Under the pieces are notes generated by a model. That model saw nothing but the letters and a program-made list of their open reading frames with translations, searched no databases and had not been told where the DNA came from. Source: Shouchella xiaoxiensis (GTDB lineage Bacteria > Bacillota > Bacilli > Bacillales > Bacillaceae_D). From it: 64,000 nucleotides of DNA. The DNA is taken from the NCBI RefSeq assembly GCF_016907895.1, contig NZ_JAFBCV010000014.1, forward strand, positions 58,186-122,185, given 5' to 3'. The position numbers and the translations under genes were made by a program. Shown here in pieces: positions 22,091-30,841 of the stretch (the first letter of the stretch is position 1; each line of letters starts with the position of its first letter).

Positions 22091-22837
22091 ATGAAGTTAG
22101 TAGCACCAAAACCATTTACTTTTAAAGCTGGAAAACGAGCAGTATTGCTCTTGCACGGCTTCACCGGAACAACGGCCGATGTCCGCATGCTCGGAAGATT
22201 TTTACAAAAAGAAGGCTATACTTGTTATGCGCCGCTTTATCGTGGACACGGGGTGCCGCCAGAAGAGCTTGTACAATATAGCCCAGAAGATTGGTGGGAG
22301 GATGTAGAGGCTGCTTACGCTCACCTTCAATCTGAAGGATATGATGAAATTGCCGTTTGTGGCCTGTCTTTAGGCGGGGTCTTTTCATTAAAATTGGGTT
22401 TTTCAAAACCAGTAAAAGGTATCGTCACGATGTGTGCGCCTGTTCGACCAAAAACAGAAGAAGCGATAAAAAAAGGCTTCCTGAAGTATTCACGCGAATA
22501 TAAACTACTTGAAAAAAAAGCAATGGATCAGATTAAGAAAGAAGTTGCAAGCTTAGAAGAAACATCAATGGATGCCCTTTATAAACTTCGGGGATTGATG
22601 GATGAAGTTCGTACTGATTTAGATCTAATCTACGCTCCTTCATTTGTTGTACAAGCTCGGCATGATGAGATGATTGATACAGAGAGTGCAACCATTATTT
22701 ATGATTCGATTGAGACCGACGATAAAGAAATAAAGTGGTACGAAAATTCCACCCATGTCATTACGCTTGGTGACGAAAAAGAACAATTACACAACGATAT
22801 TTTGTTGTTTTTAAATGAATTAGACTGGTCAAACTAA
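22091..22837 (+). CDS. est: Carboxylesterase (Est30/YvaK type)
   Basis: 248 aa, the length of the monoacylglycerol-lipase-like carboxylesterases found before rnr in Bacillus and Geobacillus. [14 protein letters not shown] is the oxyanion region, CGLSLGGVF carries the nucleophile Ser, and the acid and His lie in QARHDEMID and STHVITLG. Cytoplasmic: no signal peptide. It precedes rnr by 22 bases in the same operon. Confidence 0.92.
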   Translation: MKLVAPKPFTFKAGKRAVLLLHGFTGTTADVRMLGRFLQKEGYTCYAPLYRGHGVPPEELVQYSPEDWWEDVEAAYAHLQSEGYDEIAVCGLSLGGVFSLKLGFSKPVKGIVTMCAPVRPKTEEAIKKGFLKYSREYKLLEKKAMDQIKKEVASLEETSMDALYKLRGLMDEVRTDLDLIYAPSFVVQARHDEMIDTESATIIYDSIETDDKEIKWYENSTHVITLGDEKEQLHNDILLFLNELDWSN

Positions 22838-22859
22838 AAAAAATTAAAGGAGTGAAACA

Positions 22860-25199
22860 ATGTCTGGTCAACTAAATAAAGAAGATTTACTTGCTTTTTT
22901 TAATAATGAAGCAAAAAAACCTGTTTCGGTTGATGAACTTGAAGAGCACTTTTCAATCACTTCAAGTCAAGCTTTTAAAGAGTTGATTCATCAATTAAAC
23001 GAGTTAGAAGAAACTGGGCAAGTCGTTCGAACACGAACAAATCGATACGGCACCCCAGATAAATTAAATTTAATTAAAGGAAGAGTTCAAGGTCACGCGA
23101 AGGGCTTTGCCTTTATTATCCCTGAAGAGGGTGATGAAGATGTTTATGTACCACAGGGATCTTTGCTTGGTGCAATGAATGGTGATATTGTTCTCGTACG
23201 AATTGATGAACGTTCAAACGGTTCACGCGCTGAAGGAAAGATAATTCGAATTGTCGAACGGAAAGTAACGGAGATCGTCGGAGAATATAAAGAGTTTCCA
23301 TCCTATGCCCTTATTGTGGCTGATGATAAACGAGTTAGTGCTGATTTCCTTGTTACAAAAGGGAAAGAGAAAGGTGCTGCTGATGGTCACAAAGTCATTG
23401 CGACGATTACGAAATATCCAGAAGGGCGTTTTGGCGGAGAGGCAGAAATTAAAGAAGTCTTGGGTCATAAAAATGATCCGGGAATGGACATCCTTTCCAT
23501 TATTTATAAATACAACATTCCGCAAAGTTTTTCAGAGGAAACGCTTGAGCAAGCAGAGCAGGTACCGGATACCATAGCAGAAAAGGATCTGAACAATCGT
23601 CGCGATTTACGTGAAGAAATCATCGTAACGATCGATGGTGCCGATGCAAAAGATTTAGATGATGCCGTTCAAGTAAAGAAACTCTCCAACGGTAATTACA
23701 AGTTAAGTGTACACATTGCCGATGTGTCTCATTATGTTCAGGAGAATTCACCAATTGACAAAGAAGCATCGGAGCGTGCAACAAGTGTATATCTAGTCGA
23801 TCGAGTTATTCCGATGATTCCACATCGCTTGTCAAATGGAATATGCAGTTTAAACCCACAAGTTGATCGCTTGACGCTTTCTTGTGATATGGAAATTGAT
23901 GAAAATGGCGGAGTGATTAGCCATGATATTTATCAAAGCGTCATTAACACGACAGAGCGGATGACGTACCGCGATGTGAATGAGATTTTGACCGATCAGG
24001 AAAGTGAACTAAGAGAGAAGTACGCACCCCTTGTTCCCATGTTTGAAGAAATGGAAGAGCTAGCGGCGATTCTTAGAAACAAGCGATTTACGCGAGGTGC
24101 AATTGATTTTGATTTTAAAGAAGCCAAAGTCCTTGTTGAAGAAGATGGTACGCCGAAAGAGGTTGTACTGCGTGAGCGCTCTGTTGCCGAAAAATTAATT
24201 GAAGAGTTTATGCTTGCAGCAAACGAGACCGTAGCTGAACATTTTCATTGGATGAAGCTTCCATTCGTGTATCGGATACATGAAGATCCTGACGCTGGTA
24301 AATTTGAATCGTTTCTTGAATTTATTACTGGTTTCGGCTATGTTGTCCGCGGAACGAGCAACACGATTCATCCTCGGGCGCTTCAGTCACTGTTAGCAGA
24401 AATCAAAGGTGAACCAGAAGAAACCATTATTAGTCGTGTCATGTTACGGTCGATGAAACAGGCGAAATACGATGTAAATTCTGTTGGACATTTTGGTTTA
24501 TCAGCTGAATTTTACACCCATTTTACCTCTCCAATACGTCGTTATCCAGATCTACTTGTCCATCGTTTAATTCGCACTTACTTAATTCAAGGTAAAACCG
24601 ATAAAAAAACGCAGGACAAGTGGCAGGAGCGCTTGCCTGGCTTGACTGCTCATGCCTCAGATATGGAGCGTCGCTCAGTAGATGCTGAACGTGATACAGA
24701 TAACGTGAAGAAAGCACAGTATATGTCAGATAAAGTTGGTGAAGTTTATACGGGTATGATTAGCGGTGTGACCAACTTTGGCTTATTTGTTGAGTTAGAA
24801 AATACTGTTGAAGGGCTCGTTCATGTCAGTTATTTAACAGATGACTACTACCGCTACGATCAAAAGCATTATGCGATGATCGGTGAGCGTAGTGGAACGG
24901 TTTTTCGCATCGGTGATGAACTTGAAGTCAGGGTCGTTCAGGTAAATGTTGAAGAAGCCTCGGTTGATTTTGAAATTGTGGGTATGAAGCAACGTAAAGA
25001 CCGCAAATCGAAAGCGAGACCGAAAGTAATTGAAGGCGGCGATCGTCGCAATGGAAAACCTAAAAGGCGGAAGTTAACAGGAGATCCCACTAAAGATGCA
25101 AAGCGTCCTTCAGGCGGGAAGAAGAAAAAGAAAGCCTTTTATGAAAATGCCCCAAAAGCAAAGCGTAAAAAAGGCAAGCGGAATAAAAATCAATCTTAA
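22860..25199 (+). CDS. rnr: Ribonuclease R
   Basis: 779 aa 3'-5' exoribonuclease of the RNase II/R family. In order: winged helix (about 1-65), cold-shock domains (70-230), RNB catalytic domain ([14 protein letters not shown] holds the metal-binding aspartates; [19 protein letters not shown] is the family signature), S1 domain ([20 protein letters not shown]) and a Lys/Arg-rich tail from about 700. RNase R degrades structured RNA and works with tmRNA-SmpB on non-stop mRNAs, both encoded just downstream. Confidence 0.97.
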   Translation: MSGQLNKEDLLAFFNNEAKKPVSVDELEEHFSITSSQAFKELIHQLNELEETGQVVRTRTNRYGTPDKLNLIKGRVQGHAKGFAFIIPEEGDEDVYVPQGSLLGAMNGDIVLVRIDERSNGSRAEGKIIRIVERKVTEIVGEYKEFPSYALIVADDKRVSADFLVTKGKEKGAADGHKVIATITKYPEGRFGGEAEIKEVLGHKNDPGMDILSIIYKYNIPQSFSEETLEQAEQVPDTIAEKDLNNRRDLREEIIVTIDGADAKDLDDAVQVKKLSNGNYKLSVHIADVSHYVQENSPIDKEASERATSVYLVDRVIPMIPHRLSNGICSLNPQVDRLTLSCDMEIDENGGVISHDIYQSVINTTERMTYRDVNEILTDQESELREKYAPLVPMFEEMEELAAILRNKRFTRGAIDFDFKEAKVLVEEDGTPKEVVLRERSVAEKLIEEFMLAANETVAEHFHWMKLPFVYRIHEDPDAGKFESFLEFITGFGYVVRGTSNTIHPRALQSLLAEIKGEPEETIISRVMLRSMKQAKYDVNSVGHFGLSAEFYTHFTSPIRRYPDLLVHRLIRTYLIQGKTDKKTQDKWQERLPGLTAHASDMERRSVDAERDTDNVKKAQYMSDKVGEVYTGMISGVTNFGLFVELENTVEGLVHVSYLTDDYYRYDQKHYAMIGERSGTVFRIGDELEVRVVQVNVEEASVDFEIVGMKQRKDRKSKARPKVIEGGDRRNGKPKRRKLTGDPTKDAKRPSGGKKKKKAFYENAPKAKRKKGKRNKNQS

Positions 25200-25261
25200 C
25201 GTCTGAATGAGACTAAATAGGACCTTTGACTGTTCTTCTTAGAACAAGCTTGTTTAAATGT

Positions 25262-25297
25262 TTCTCTCCCTTTACACTAATTGGGGAAGGGAGAGAA
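25262..25297 (+). other. Inverted repeat covering the ribosome site of the DoxX gene
   Basis: TTCTCTCCCTT (25262-25272) is the exact reverse complement of AAGGGAGAGAA (25287-25297), with a 14-base loop. The right arm contains the Shine-Dalgarno sequence of the gene starting at 25303. Confidence 0.6.
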
Positions 25298-25302
25298 GCA
25301 GC

Positions 25303-25707
25303 ATGAAAACAGAATTTGGTATATTATTATTACGAGTTATAGCGGGGATAACATTTATCATCCATGGACTTGACAAGTTTAATGGAGGAATTGAAGCGAC
25401 TGGTGAATTTTTTTCATCGGTTGGTATCCCAGCTCCCTTAGTAATGGCTAGCGTCGTGGCGATTATTGAAATCATTGGAGGCCTAGCACTAGTTCTTGGT
25501 CTTGGTACACGCATTTGTGGCGCTGTCTTTGCAATTGTTATGGGTGTTGCTCTTTTTACAGTGAAGCTCGATGCAGGCTTTTTAGGTGGGTTTGAACTTG
25601 ATCTTGTCCTGCTTGCTGTCTCGATTTTGTTCATTTTAAATGGAAGTAATTTGCTTGCCTTGGATCAACTGTTCGGAAGAAAAAAGAAGCGCTTTGGATT
25701 TAAATAA
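25303..25707 (+). CDS. DoxX-family membrane protein
   Basis: 134 aa, four predicted membrane helices. The N-terminal LLLRVIAGITFIIHGLDKFNGG is the DoxX signature (R..G..F..HG..K). ATG 25303 is preceded by AAGGGAG at about 10 bases; the longer frame from 25258 starts upstream of that site. DoxX/MhqP-type proteins are linked to oxidative and quinone stress in some bacteria, but the role is unproven here. Confidence 0.88.
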   Translation: MKTEFGILLLRVIAGITFIIHGLDKFNGGIEATGEFFSSVGIPAPLVMASVVAIIEIIGGLALVLGLGTRICGAVFAIVMGVALFTVKLDAGFLGGFELDLVLLAVSILFILNGSNLLALDQLFGRKKKRFGFK

Positions 25708-25761
25708 ATCAGTCATTCCTACGATGAAAAAGGAATTGAATAGAAAGATGTAGGTGGGACA

Positions 25762-26229
25762 ATGTCTAATTCTGAAGGGAAAGTAGTCGCACAAAATAAA
25801 AAAGCGCGGCATGATTACTTTATTGAAGAAACATACGAAGCTGGAATCGTGTTAACTGGAACTGAAATAAAAGCGATTCGTGCTGGCAGAATGAACTTAA
25901 AAGAATCGTTTGCACGGATAAAAAATGGAGAAGCTTATTTGTTCAACGCTCACATTAGTGAATACGAACAAGGAAATCGCTATAATCATGAGCCAACTAG
26001 GCCTCGTAAATTGTTGCTTCATAAAAAACAAATTAATACGCTAATTGGGCAAACGCAGCAACAGGGCTATTCCGTTGTTCCTTTAAAAGTGTATATCAAA
26101 AATGGGTTTGCCAAAGTATTAATAGGGCTTGCTAAAGGGAAAAAGAACTATGACAAACGCGAGACGCTTAAACGAAAAGATGCAAAACGTGACATGGATC
26201 GCGCGATTCGAGAGCGAATGAAGGGCTAA
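25762..26229 (+). CDS. smpB: SmpB, tmRNA-binding protein
   Basis: 155 aa OB-fold protein that binds the tRNA-like domain of tmRNA and carries it to stalled ribosomes. Typical motifs are [37 protein letters not shown] and the basic C-terminal tail [19 protein letters not shown]. It lies directly before ssrA. Confidence 0.97.
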   Translation: MSNSEGKVVAQNKKARHDYFIEETYEAGIVLTGTEIKAIRAGRMNLKESFARIKNGEAYLFNAHISEYEQGNRYNHEPTRPRKLLLHKKQINTLIGQTQQQGYSVVPLKVYIKNGFAKVLIGLAKGKKNYDKRETLKRKDAKRDMDRAIRERMKG

Positions 26230-26232
26230 AGC

Positions 26233-26260
26233 TTGATTTTTAAGCAATTTCTAGTATAAT
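26233..26260 (+). promoter_or_regulatory. Promoter of ssrA
   Basis: TTGATT (26233-26238), 16 bases, TATAAT (26255-26260). Transcription would start near 26267, leaving a short leader for RNase P to remove at 26299. Confidence 0.75.
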
Positions 26261-26298
26261 AAACAATTCAAGCGTTAGGCTTGGATTTACCAAAACCG

Positions 26299-26651
26299 GG
26301 GGACGTTTTGGATTCGACAGGGATAGGTCGTGCTTGCGTTGCGAGTCGAGGGGTCGGCCTCGTTAAAACGCACAAGCCAATTAACTGGCAAAGAAAACAA
26401 CAACTTCGCTTTAGCTGCATAAGCTAAGCGGTCTCACCTCTCCATCGCCCATGTGGAGTGGCTGAGACTCAACTGAAGTGGGATACGCCTTGCTCCCTCC
26501 GCCTGAGGGAGCGGGAAGAGACCAATCAGGCTAGCTGCACAGAAGCCTGTCTTCGGGCTGACGTGTTAGCGAAATGCTAATACGAAGACTACGCTCGTAG
26601 AAGCGTAAGTGTCGTTGTCTCTGGACGTGGGTTCAATTCCCACCGTCTCCA
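26299..26651 (+). ncRNA. ssrA: Transfer-messenger RNA (tmRNA)
   Basis: The 5' end GGGGACG with GATTCGACAGGGAT and the 3' end GGTTCAATTCCCACCGTCTCCA form the tRNA-like domain (GGGGACG pairs with CGTCTCC). The 3' CCA is not encoded. The tag frame starts at GGC 26387 and reads GKENNNFALAA before TAA (26420-26422), after the alanine supplied by the tRNA part. The C-terminal LAA targets products to ClpXP. The middle holds several stem-loops expected for the pseudoknots. Length is about 353 nt. Confidence 0.97.
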
Positions 26652-26655
26652 TATT

Positions 26656-26693
26656 AAGCTACAGTGTGTTATAAACACGCTGTAGCTTTTTTT
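26656..26693 (+). terminator. Terminator of ssrA
   Basis: AAGCTACAG-T-GTGT pairs with ACAC-G-CTGTAGCTT around TATAA, followed by T7. Confidence 0.9.
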
Positions 26694-26735
26694 ATGAGTC
26701 ATTGTGTAAACTGTTAGCGAGGATGTGATACAAAG

Positions 26736-27290
26736 ATGACAAGTATTATTTTCGTAAGACATGCCCATTCAACTTATACAGCTGATGAAAGAAATAGACC
26801 TCTTTCAGCAGAGGGATTTCAAGCAGCACTGAACGTAAAGAACGTTCTAGAAGCCGTGAGAATTGATCGGTTTGTTTCAAGTCCCTACTTACGAGCAGTG
26901 CAAACCATTCAAGTTGCTGCAAACGCGAGAGGGATGGAGATTGAGGAAATAGAATTATTTAAGGAGCGGCTTTTAGCTGGCGCACCTGTAGATGATTTTA
27001 ATTATGCCATCCAAAAAGTGTGGGAAGATGAGACTTTCGCATGGCCAGGTGGAGAATCAAACCAAGCAGCTCAAGCACGGGGTGCGTTTGCTTTAAAACA
27101 AATCTTGAATACCTATGCTGGAGAACAGATTGTTATCGGTTCTCACGGCAATTTAATTGCCTTAATTATGAATGCTCTTGAAAGCACGTATTCCTATGAT
27201 TTTTGGAAGCGCTTAACGATGCCTGATGTATACAAGTTAGATTTCGTTGGAGAACAGTTGGATGCAGTTACACGCTTGTGGAGGGAATAA
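26736..27290 (+). CDS. Histidine phosphatase family protein (phosphoglycerate mutase-like)
   Basis: 184 aa. The N-terminal FVRHAHSTYT carries the phospho-accepting His9 (RHG is RHA here). SSPYLRAVQTIQ supplies the second Arg, and GSHGN holds the second catalytic His. That is the branch 2-like broad phosphatase fold. The substrate is unknown; the family includes sugar-phosphate and nucleotide phosphatases. It is transcribed independently of ssrA. Confidence 0.88.
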   Translation: MTSIIFVRHAHSTYTADERNRPLSAEGFQAALNVKNVLEAVRIDRFVSSPYLRAVQTIQVAANARGMEIEEIELFKERLLAGAPVDDFNYAIQKVWEDETFAWPGGESNQAAQARGAFALKQILNTYAGEQIVIGSHGNLIALIMNALESTYSYDFWKRLTMPDVYKLDFVGEQLDAVTRLWRE

Positions 27291-27380
27291 CTGTAAGAAA
27301 AAAAGGATGTTCAAATCGAATCACAGTGTGTATAATTATAAAATATCTCGTTTTATTATACATTGTGAGGAGCAAGCAGC

Positions 27381-28757
27381 ATGGAACGTTACAAACAAGA
27401 AAGCCATTTAGAAAAAAACCATAAGGTCCGTCATATTTTATTATTCTTACTTCCTTCTTTATTAGGAGTGCTTCTTTTTCTAGTTCCCATCAAAATTGAT
27501 GATAGTTGGACCGTTATCATCGGCTATACATCTAGTTCAATTGAACAGGCGCTATCTGGCGTTCTACCTTCTTTTTTACTTGGCATTCTCATCATCTCTG
27601 GATTTATGTCTTTAGTTGCTTACTTTATTAAGCCTGCTTTTATTATGAATCAACCTTTCCTAAAAGGATTGTTTTATACGAGTCTCACATGGACATGCAT
27701 TCGATTGCTCGGGGCAATCTTTGCTTTAATGGTCATGACTGGAACAGGATTTGAATTTATTTATGGCGGGGCAACTGGTGGGGAAGTTTTTACAAACTTA
27801 TTACCAGTCCTTGCAGTTTGGTCAGTTGTAATGGGAATGCTTATGCCATTATTACTTGAGTATGGGTTAATGGAGTGGCTTGGAACACTTGCAAAAAAAG
27901 TGATGCGTCCTTTGTTTAACTTGCCAGGAAGAGCATCTGTTGATTCCCTTGCTTCATGGATGGGGAATAATATGATGAGTATTTTAATAACCATCAATCA
28001 GTATGAGAACGGCTACTATACGAAGCGTGAATCAGCTGTGATCGTCACGAACTTTACGATTACGTCGATTGCATTTAGTTTAATTATTGCTAGAATTTTA
28101 AACATAGAAGAACTTTTTGTCCCGTTTTATTTAACGGTACTTGTAGGTGTGTTTGTGGCAGCGCTAATTTGTCCACGTATTCCGCCATTATCCAAAATAA
28201 GCAATACGTATCACGGCGAACAACCCGGTGCAATTCAAGAAACAGTTAGTGAAGGTTCACTTTGGAAAAGTGCTTTTGGTAGAGGGGTAGAGAAAGCTAA
28301 GGTGGCTCCAAAGCTAGATCAAGTACTTAAGAAAGGCGCGTTTAACGCGCTTGATATTTGGTTTGGGATGCTACCGCTTGTCATGGCCATCGGTACAATC
28401 GCATTGATCATTGCAGAATTTACTCCTATTTTTACGTATTTATCGTATCCATTAGTACCCGTGCTCGAATGGGTGGCGATTCCTGAGGCGGCTCAAGCTG
28501 CTCCTGCTTTACTTGTGGGCTTTGCAGACATGTTTTTACCAGCTATACTAGGAGCAAGTATTGAAAGTGAATTAACGCGCTTTGTTGTTGGTGCCGTATC
28601 ACTTATTCAGCTTGTTTATATGTCAGAAATTGGTGTGATGCTAATGCGTTCGAGTATCCCGATTTCGTTTTGGCAGTTACTCATTATCTTTTTACAACGT
28701 ACGATCATTGCAATACCTGTTGTTGTATTGATCGCACACTTTATTATTTTTCTTTAA
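27381..28757 (+). CDS. YjiH-type nucleoside-recognition (Gate) domain membrane protein
   Basis: 458 aa, about ten hydrophobic helices, with a Gate domain region (WSVVMGMLMPLLLEYG; SWMGNNMMSILITINQYENG) of the YjiH family. These are putative transporters of unknown substrate. The aminotransferase gene starts 15 bases after it, so the two form an operon, which suggests an amino-acid or amine substrate. That is inference from position only. Confidence 0.8.
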   Translation: MERYKQESHLEKNHKVRHILLFLLPSLLGVLLFLVPIKIDDSWTVIIGYTSSSIEQALSGVLPSFLLGILIISGFMSLVAYFIKPAFIMNQPFLKGLFYTSLTWTCIRLLGAIFALMVMTGTGFEFIYGGATGGEVFTNLLPVLAVWSVVMGMLMPLLLEYGLMEWLGTLAKKVMRPLFNLPGRASVDSLASWMGNNMMSILITINQYENGYYTKRESAVIVTNFTITSIAFSLIIARILNIEELFVPFYLTVLVGVFVAALICPRIPPLSKISNTYHGEQPGAIQETVSEGSLWKSAFGRGVEKAKVAPKLDQVLKKGAFNALDIWFGMLPLVMAIGTIALIIAEFTPIFTYLSYPLVPVLEWVAIPEAAQAAPALLVGFADMFLPAILGASIESELTRFVVGAVSLIQLVYMSEIGVMLMRSSIPISFWQLLIIFLQRTIIAIPVVVLIAHFIIFL

Positions 28758-28772
28758 AAGGGGACAGCATGA

Positions 28773-30050
28773 ATGTCACAAGAATGGAATAAACTCGCCG
28801 AAACAATTCCTTATCGTCTAGCACCAAGTATGGCAAAAGACCATCCGAACTTACCTGTTGTAAAAGAGGAAGGTTGTTATTATTACGGTGTTAACGGGGA
28901 GAAATATCTTGATTTCACCTCAGGAATTGCTGTAACAAATGTTGGTCATCGCCATCCAAAAGTTATTCAGGCGATTAAAGACGAATTGGATCATTTTACT
29001 CATGGTCCGATTGGTGTTATTCAATATGAGTCAATTTTAAACCTATCAAGTGAATTGGCAGAAATCATGCCTGGCGATTTAGATTGTTTCTTTTTTGGAA
29101 ATAGCGGGACGGAAGCGGTGGAAGGTGCCTTAAAGCTTGCCCGTCATGTAAGCAAACGATCTTATATCGTCTCATTTATTGGTGGGTTTCACGGAAGAAC
29201 GATGGGATCTTTAAGCGTTAGCACGTCAAAAGGAAAATACCGAAAGCATCAACCTGCTCAAGGCATGGCCTATCAAATTCCTTACTATAAACCAGGGCAA
29301 CCAGTTGAGCAGGCGTTGGAAGAATTAGAGCAATCTTTCGCGACTTTGTTTGCACACCAAGTGTTGCCTGAAGAAGTAGCAGGAATTATTATTGAACCCA
29401 TTCTAGGGGAAGGTGGCTACATCGTACCTCCTCGTGAGTGGTTGCAGCGGATACGTGAAATCTGTGATGAACATGGCATTTTATTAATCTTTGATGAAGT
29501 TCAGACTGGGTTCGGACGTACTGGTGAATGGTTTGCTGCTCAAGCATTTAATGTTATTCCGGACATTATGGCTGTTGCAAAAGGAATTGCCTCGGGTTTA
29601 CCGTTAAGTGCAACTGTCGCCAACCATAAGTTAATGCAGCAATGGACGCTTGGTAGTCACGCAACAACGTTTGGAGGAAATCCGCTTGCTTGCGCTGCCG
29701 CAAGAGCTACAATCGCTATTATTAAAGAAGAAAAATTGCTTGAGAACGTAAAAAAAGTGGGTACCCACGCGTATGAGCAGTTAACGAAATTGAAACAAGC
29801 TTGGCCGTTGATTGGTTCGATCCGCCATTTCGGAATGATGTTTGGAATTGAGATTATTAATCCTGAAACAGGTCAAAAAGATGGAGAAACGGCAATGAAG
29901 ATTCTTGACCTAGCATTAGAGGAAGGCGTACTCTTTTATTTCTGTGGAAATGAAGGGGAAGTATTGCGCATGATTCCTCCACTGACCATATCAACAGAAG
30001 AAATTGATGAAGGGTTAGTTAAATTATCAAACGCTTTAAAGCGTCTATAA
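28773..30050 (+). CDS. Class III aminotransferase (GabT/ornithine aminotransferase-like)
   Basis: 425 aa PLP enzyme, fold type I. It has [50 protein letters not shown] with the cofactor Asp, and the PLP lysine in [13 protein letters not shown]. The length and motifs fit 4-aminobutyrate aminotransferase, but acetylornithine and related enzymes share them, so the amino donor is not fixed. It is paired with the YjiH-like membrane protein. Confidence 0.88.
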   Translation: MSQEWNKLAETIPYRLAPSMAKDHPNLPVVKEEGCYYYGVNGEKYLDFTSGIAVTNVGHRHPKVIQAIKDELDHFTHGPIGVIQYESILNLSSELAEIMPGDLDCFFFGNSGTEAVEGALKLARHVSKRSYIVSFIGGFHGRTMGSLSVSTSKGKYRKHQPAQGMAYQIPYYKPGQPVEQALEELEQSFATLFAHQVLPEEVAGIIIEPILGEGGYIVPPREWLQRIREICDEHGILLIFDEVQTGFGRTGEWFAAQAFNVIPDIMAVAKGIASGLPLSATVANHKLMQQWTLGSHATTFGGNPLACAAARATIAIIKEEKLLENVKKVGTHAYEQLTKLKQAWPLIGSIRHFGMMFGIEIINPETGQKDGETAMKILDLALEEGVLFYFCGNEGEVLRMIPPLTISTEEIDEGLVKLSNALKRL

Positions 30051-30055
30051 CATGG

Positions 30056-30093
30056 AAAAGAACAAGCGTTTATTTATGCGCTTGTTCTTTTTT
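30056..30093 (+). terminator. Terminator of the yjiH-like/aminotransferase operon
   Basis: AAAAGAACAAGCG (30056-30068) pairs with CGCTTGTTCTTTT (30079-30091), followed by further T. Confidence 0.9.
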
Positions 30094-30157
30094 GTGCACA
30101 CAGGGATTAGTCATGAATATACTGACTAGATCATTGCTGAAAAAGTGGAGGGCGTGT

Positions 30158-30823
30158 ATGTTAGACAAAACTAAAGTTTGTTTTATTACATGTGTGAACG
30201 ATGAACACCTTTACCGACGCGCTGTAAGTCATATTGATATGCTGCACCTTCCAAGGGGATTTACAATTGAAAAAAAAGCAGTACGCGAGGCGGGTAGCAT
30301 GACAAGTGGTTATAATCAAGCGATGAAAGAAAGCGATGCAGCTTATAAAGTGTATATTCATCAAGATACAATGATTATTAATCGCATGTTTTTATACGAT
30401 TTATTATTTCTATTTCAACATCATCCAACATTAGGGTTGCTTGGCGTAATTGGAGCAAAAGATATTCCTGCTAATGGAGTCTGGTGGGACAGTTCTGAAA
30501 AAGCGGGGAAAATTTTAGAGAATCGTACGACCTATGGGTACTTATCATTTATTGAAGCCGATTATGCGTATCAACAAGCTGCAGCGATTGATGGTGTGTT
30601 AATGGCAACGCAGCACGACTTAGAATGGATCGAGGAATTCGATGGTTGGCATTTATACGACACGACTCAGAGTTTAGTATTTAAAGCAGCGGGTTATGAA
30701 GTCGGAATTGCTCATCAACCCCATCCGTGGGTGCTTCACGAATGTGGAACTGAGTTTGATCAAGCAGCATACGTAGCGAACATTGAGAGATTTAATAGAT
30801 GGAGGAAGACATTAAAAAACTAG
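30158..30823 (+). CDS. StrF-like glycosyltransferase-domain protein
   Basis: 221 aa from ATG 30158, which follows GTGGAGGGCG; an ATG 22 codons earlier has no ribosome site. The protein resembles GT-A-fold proteins of the StrF type (VCFITCVNDEHLYRRAVSHI; SMTSGYNQAMKESDAAYKVYIHQD with HQD as the metal-like motif; GWHLYDTTQSL; WVLHECGTEFDQ). The family is found in diverse sugar-modification loci. No partner genes are adjacent, so neither donor nor acceptor can be given. Confidence 0.75.
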   Translation: MLDKTKVCFITCVNDEHLYRRAVSHIDMLHLPRGFTIEKKAVREAGSMTSGYNQAMKESDAAYKVYIHQDTMIINRMFLYDLLFLFQHHPTLGLLGVIGAKDIPANGVWWDSSEKAGKILENRTTYGYLSFIEADYAYQQAAAIDGVLMATQHDLEWIEEFDGWHLYDTTQSLVFKAAGYEVGIAHQPHPWVLHECGTEFDQAAYVANIERFNRWRKTLKN

Positions 30824-30841
30824 GCAAAGCCTAGCTTTTTA
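30815..30841. terminator. Terminator overlapping the 3' ends of the StrF-like and SgrR-like genes
   Basis: CTAGGC-AAA-GCCTAG (30820-30834) with A-run before and T-run after. The last codons of the minus-strand gene (stop at 30831-30833) lie inside the hairpin. Confidence 0.75.
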
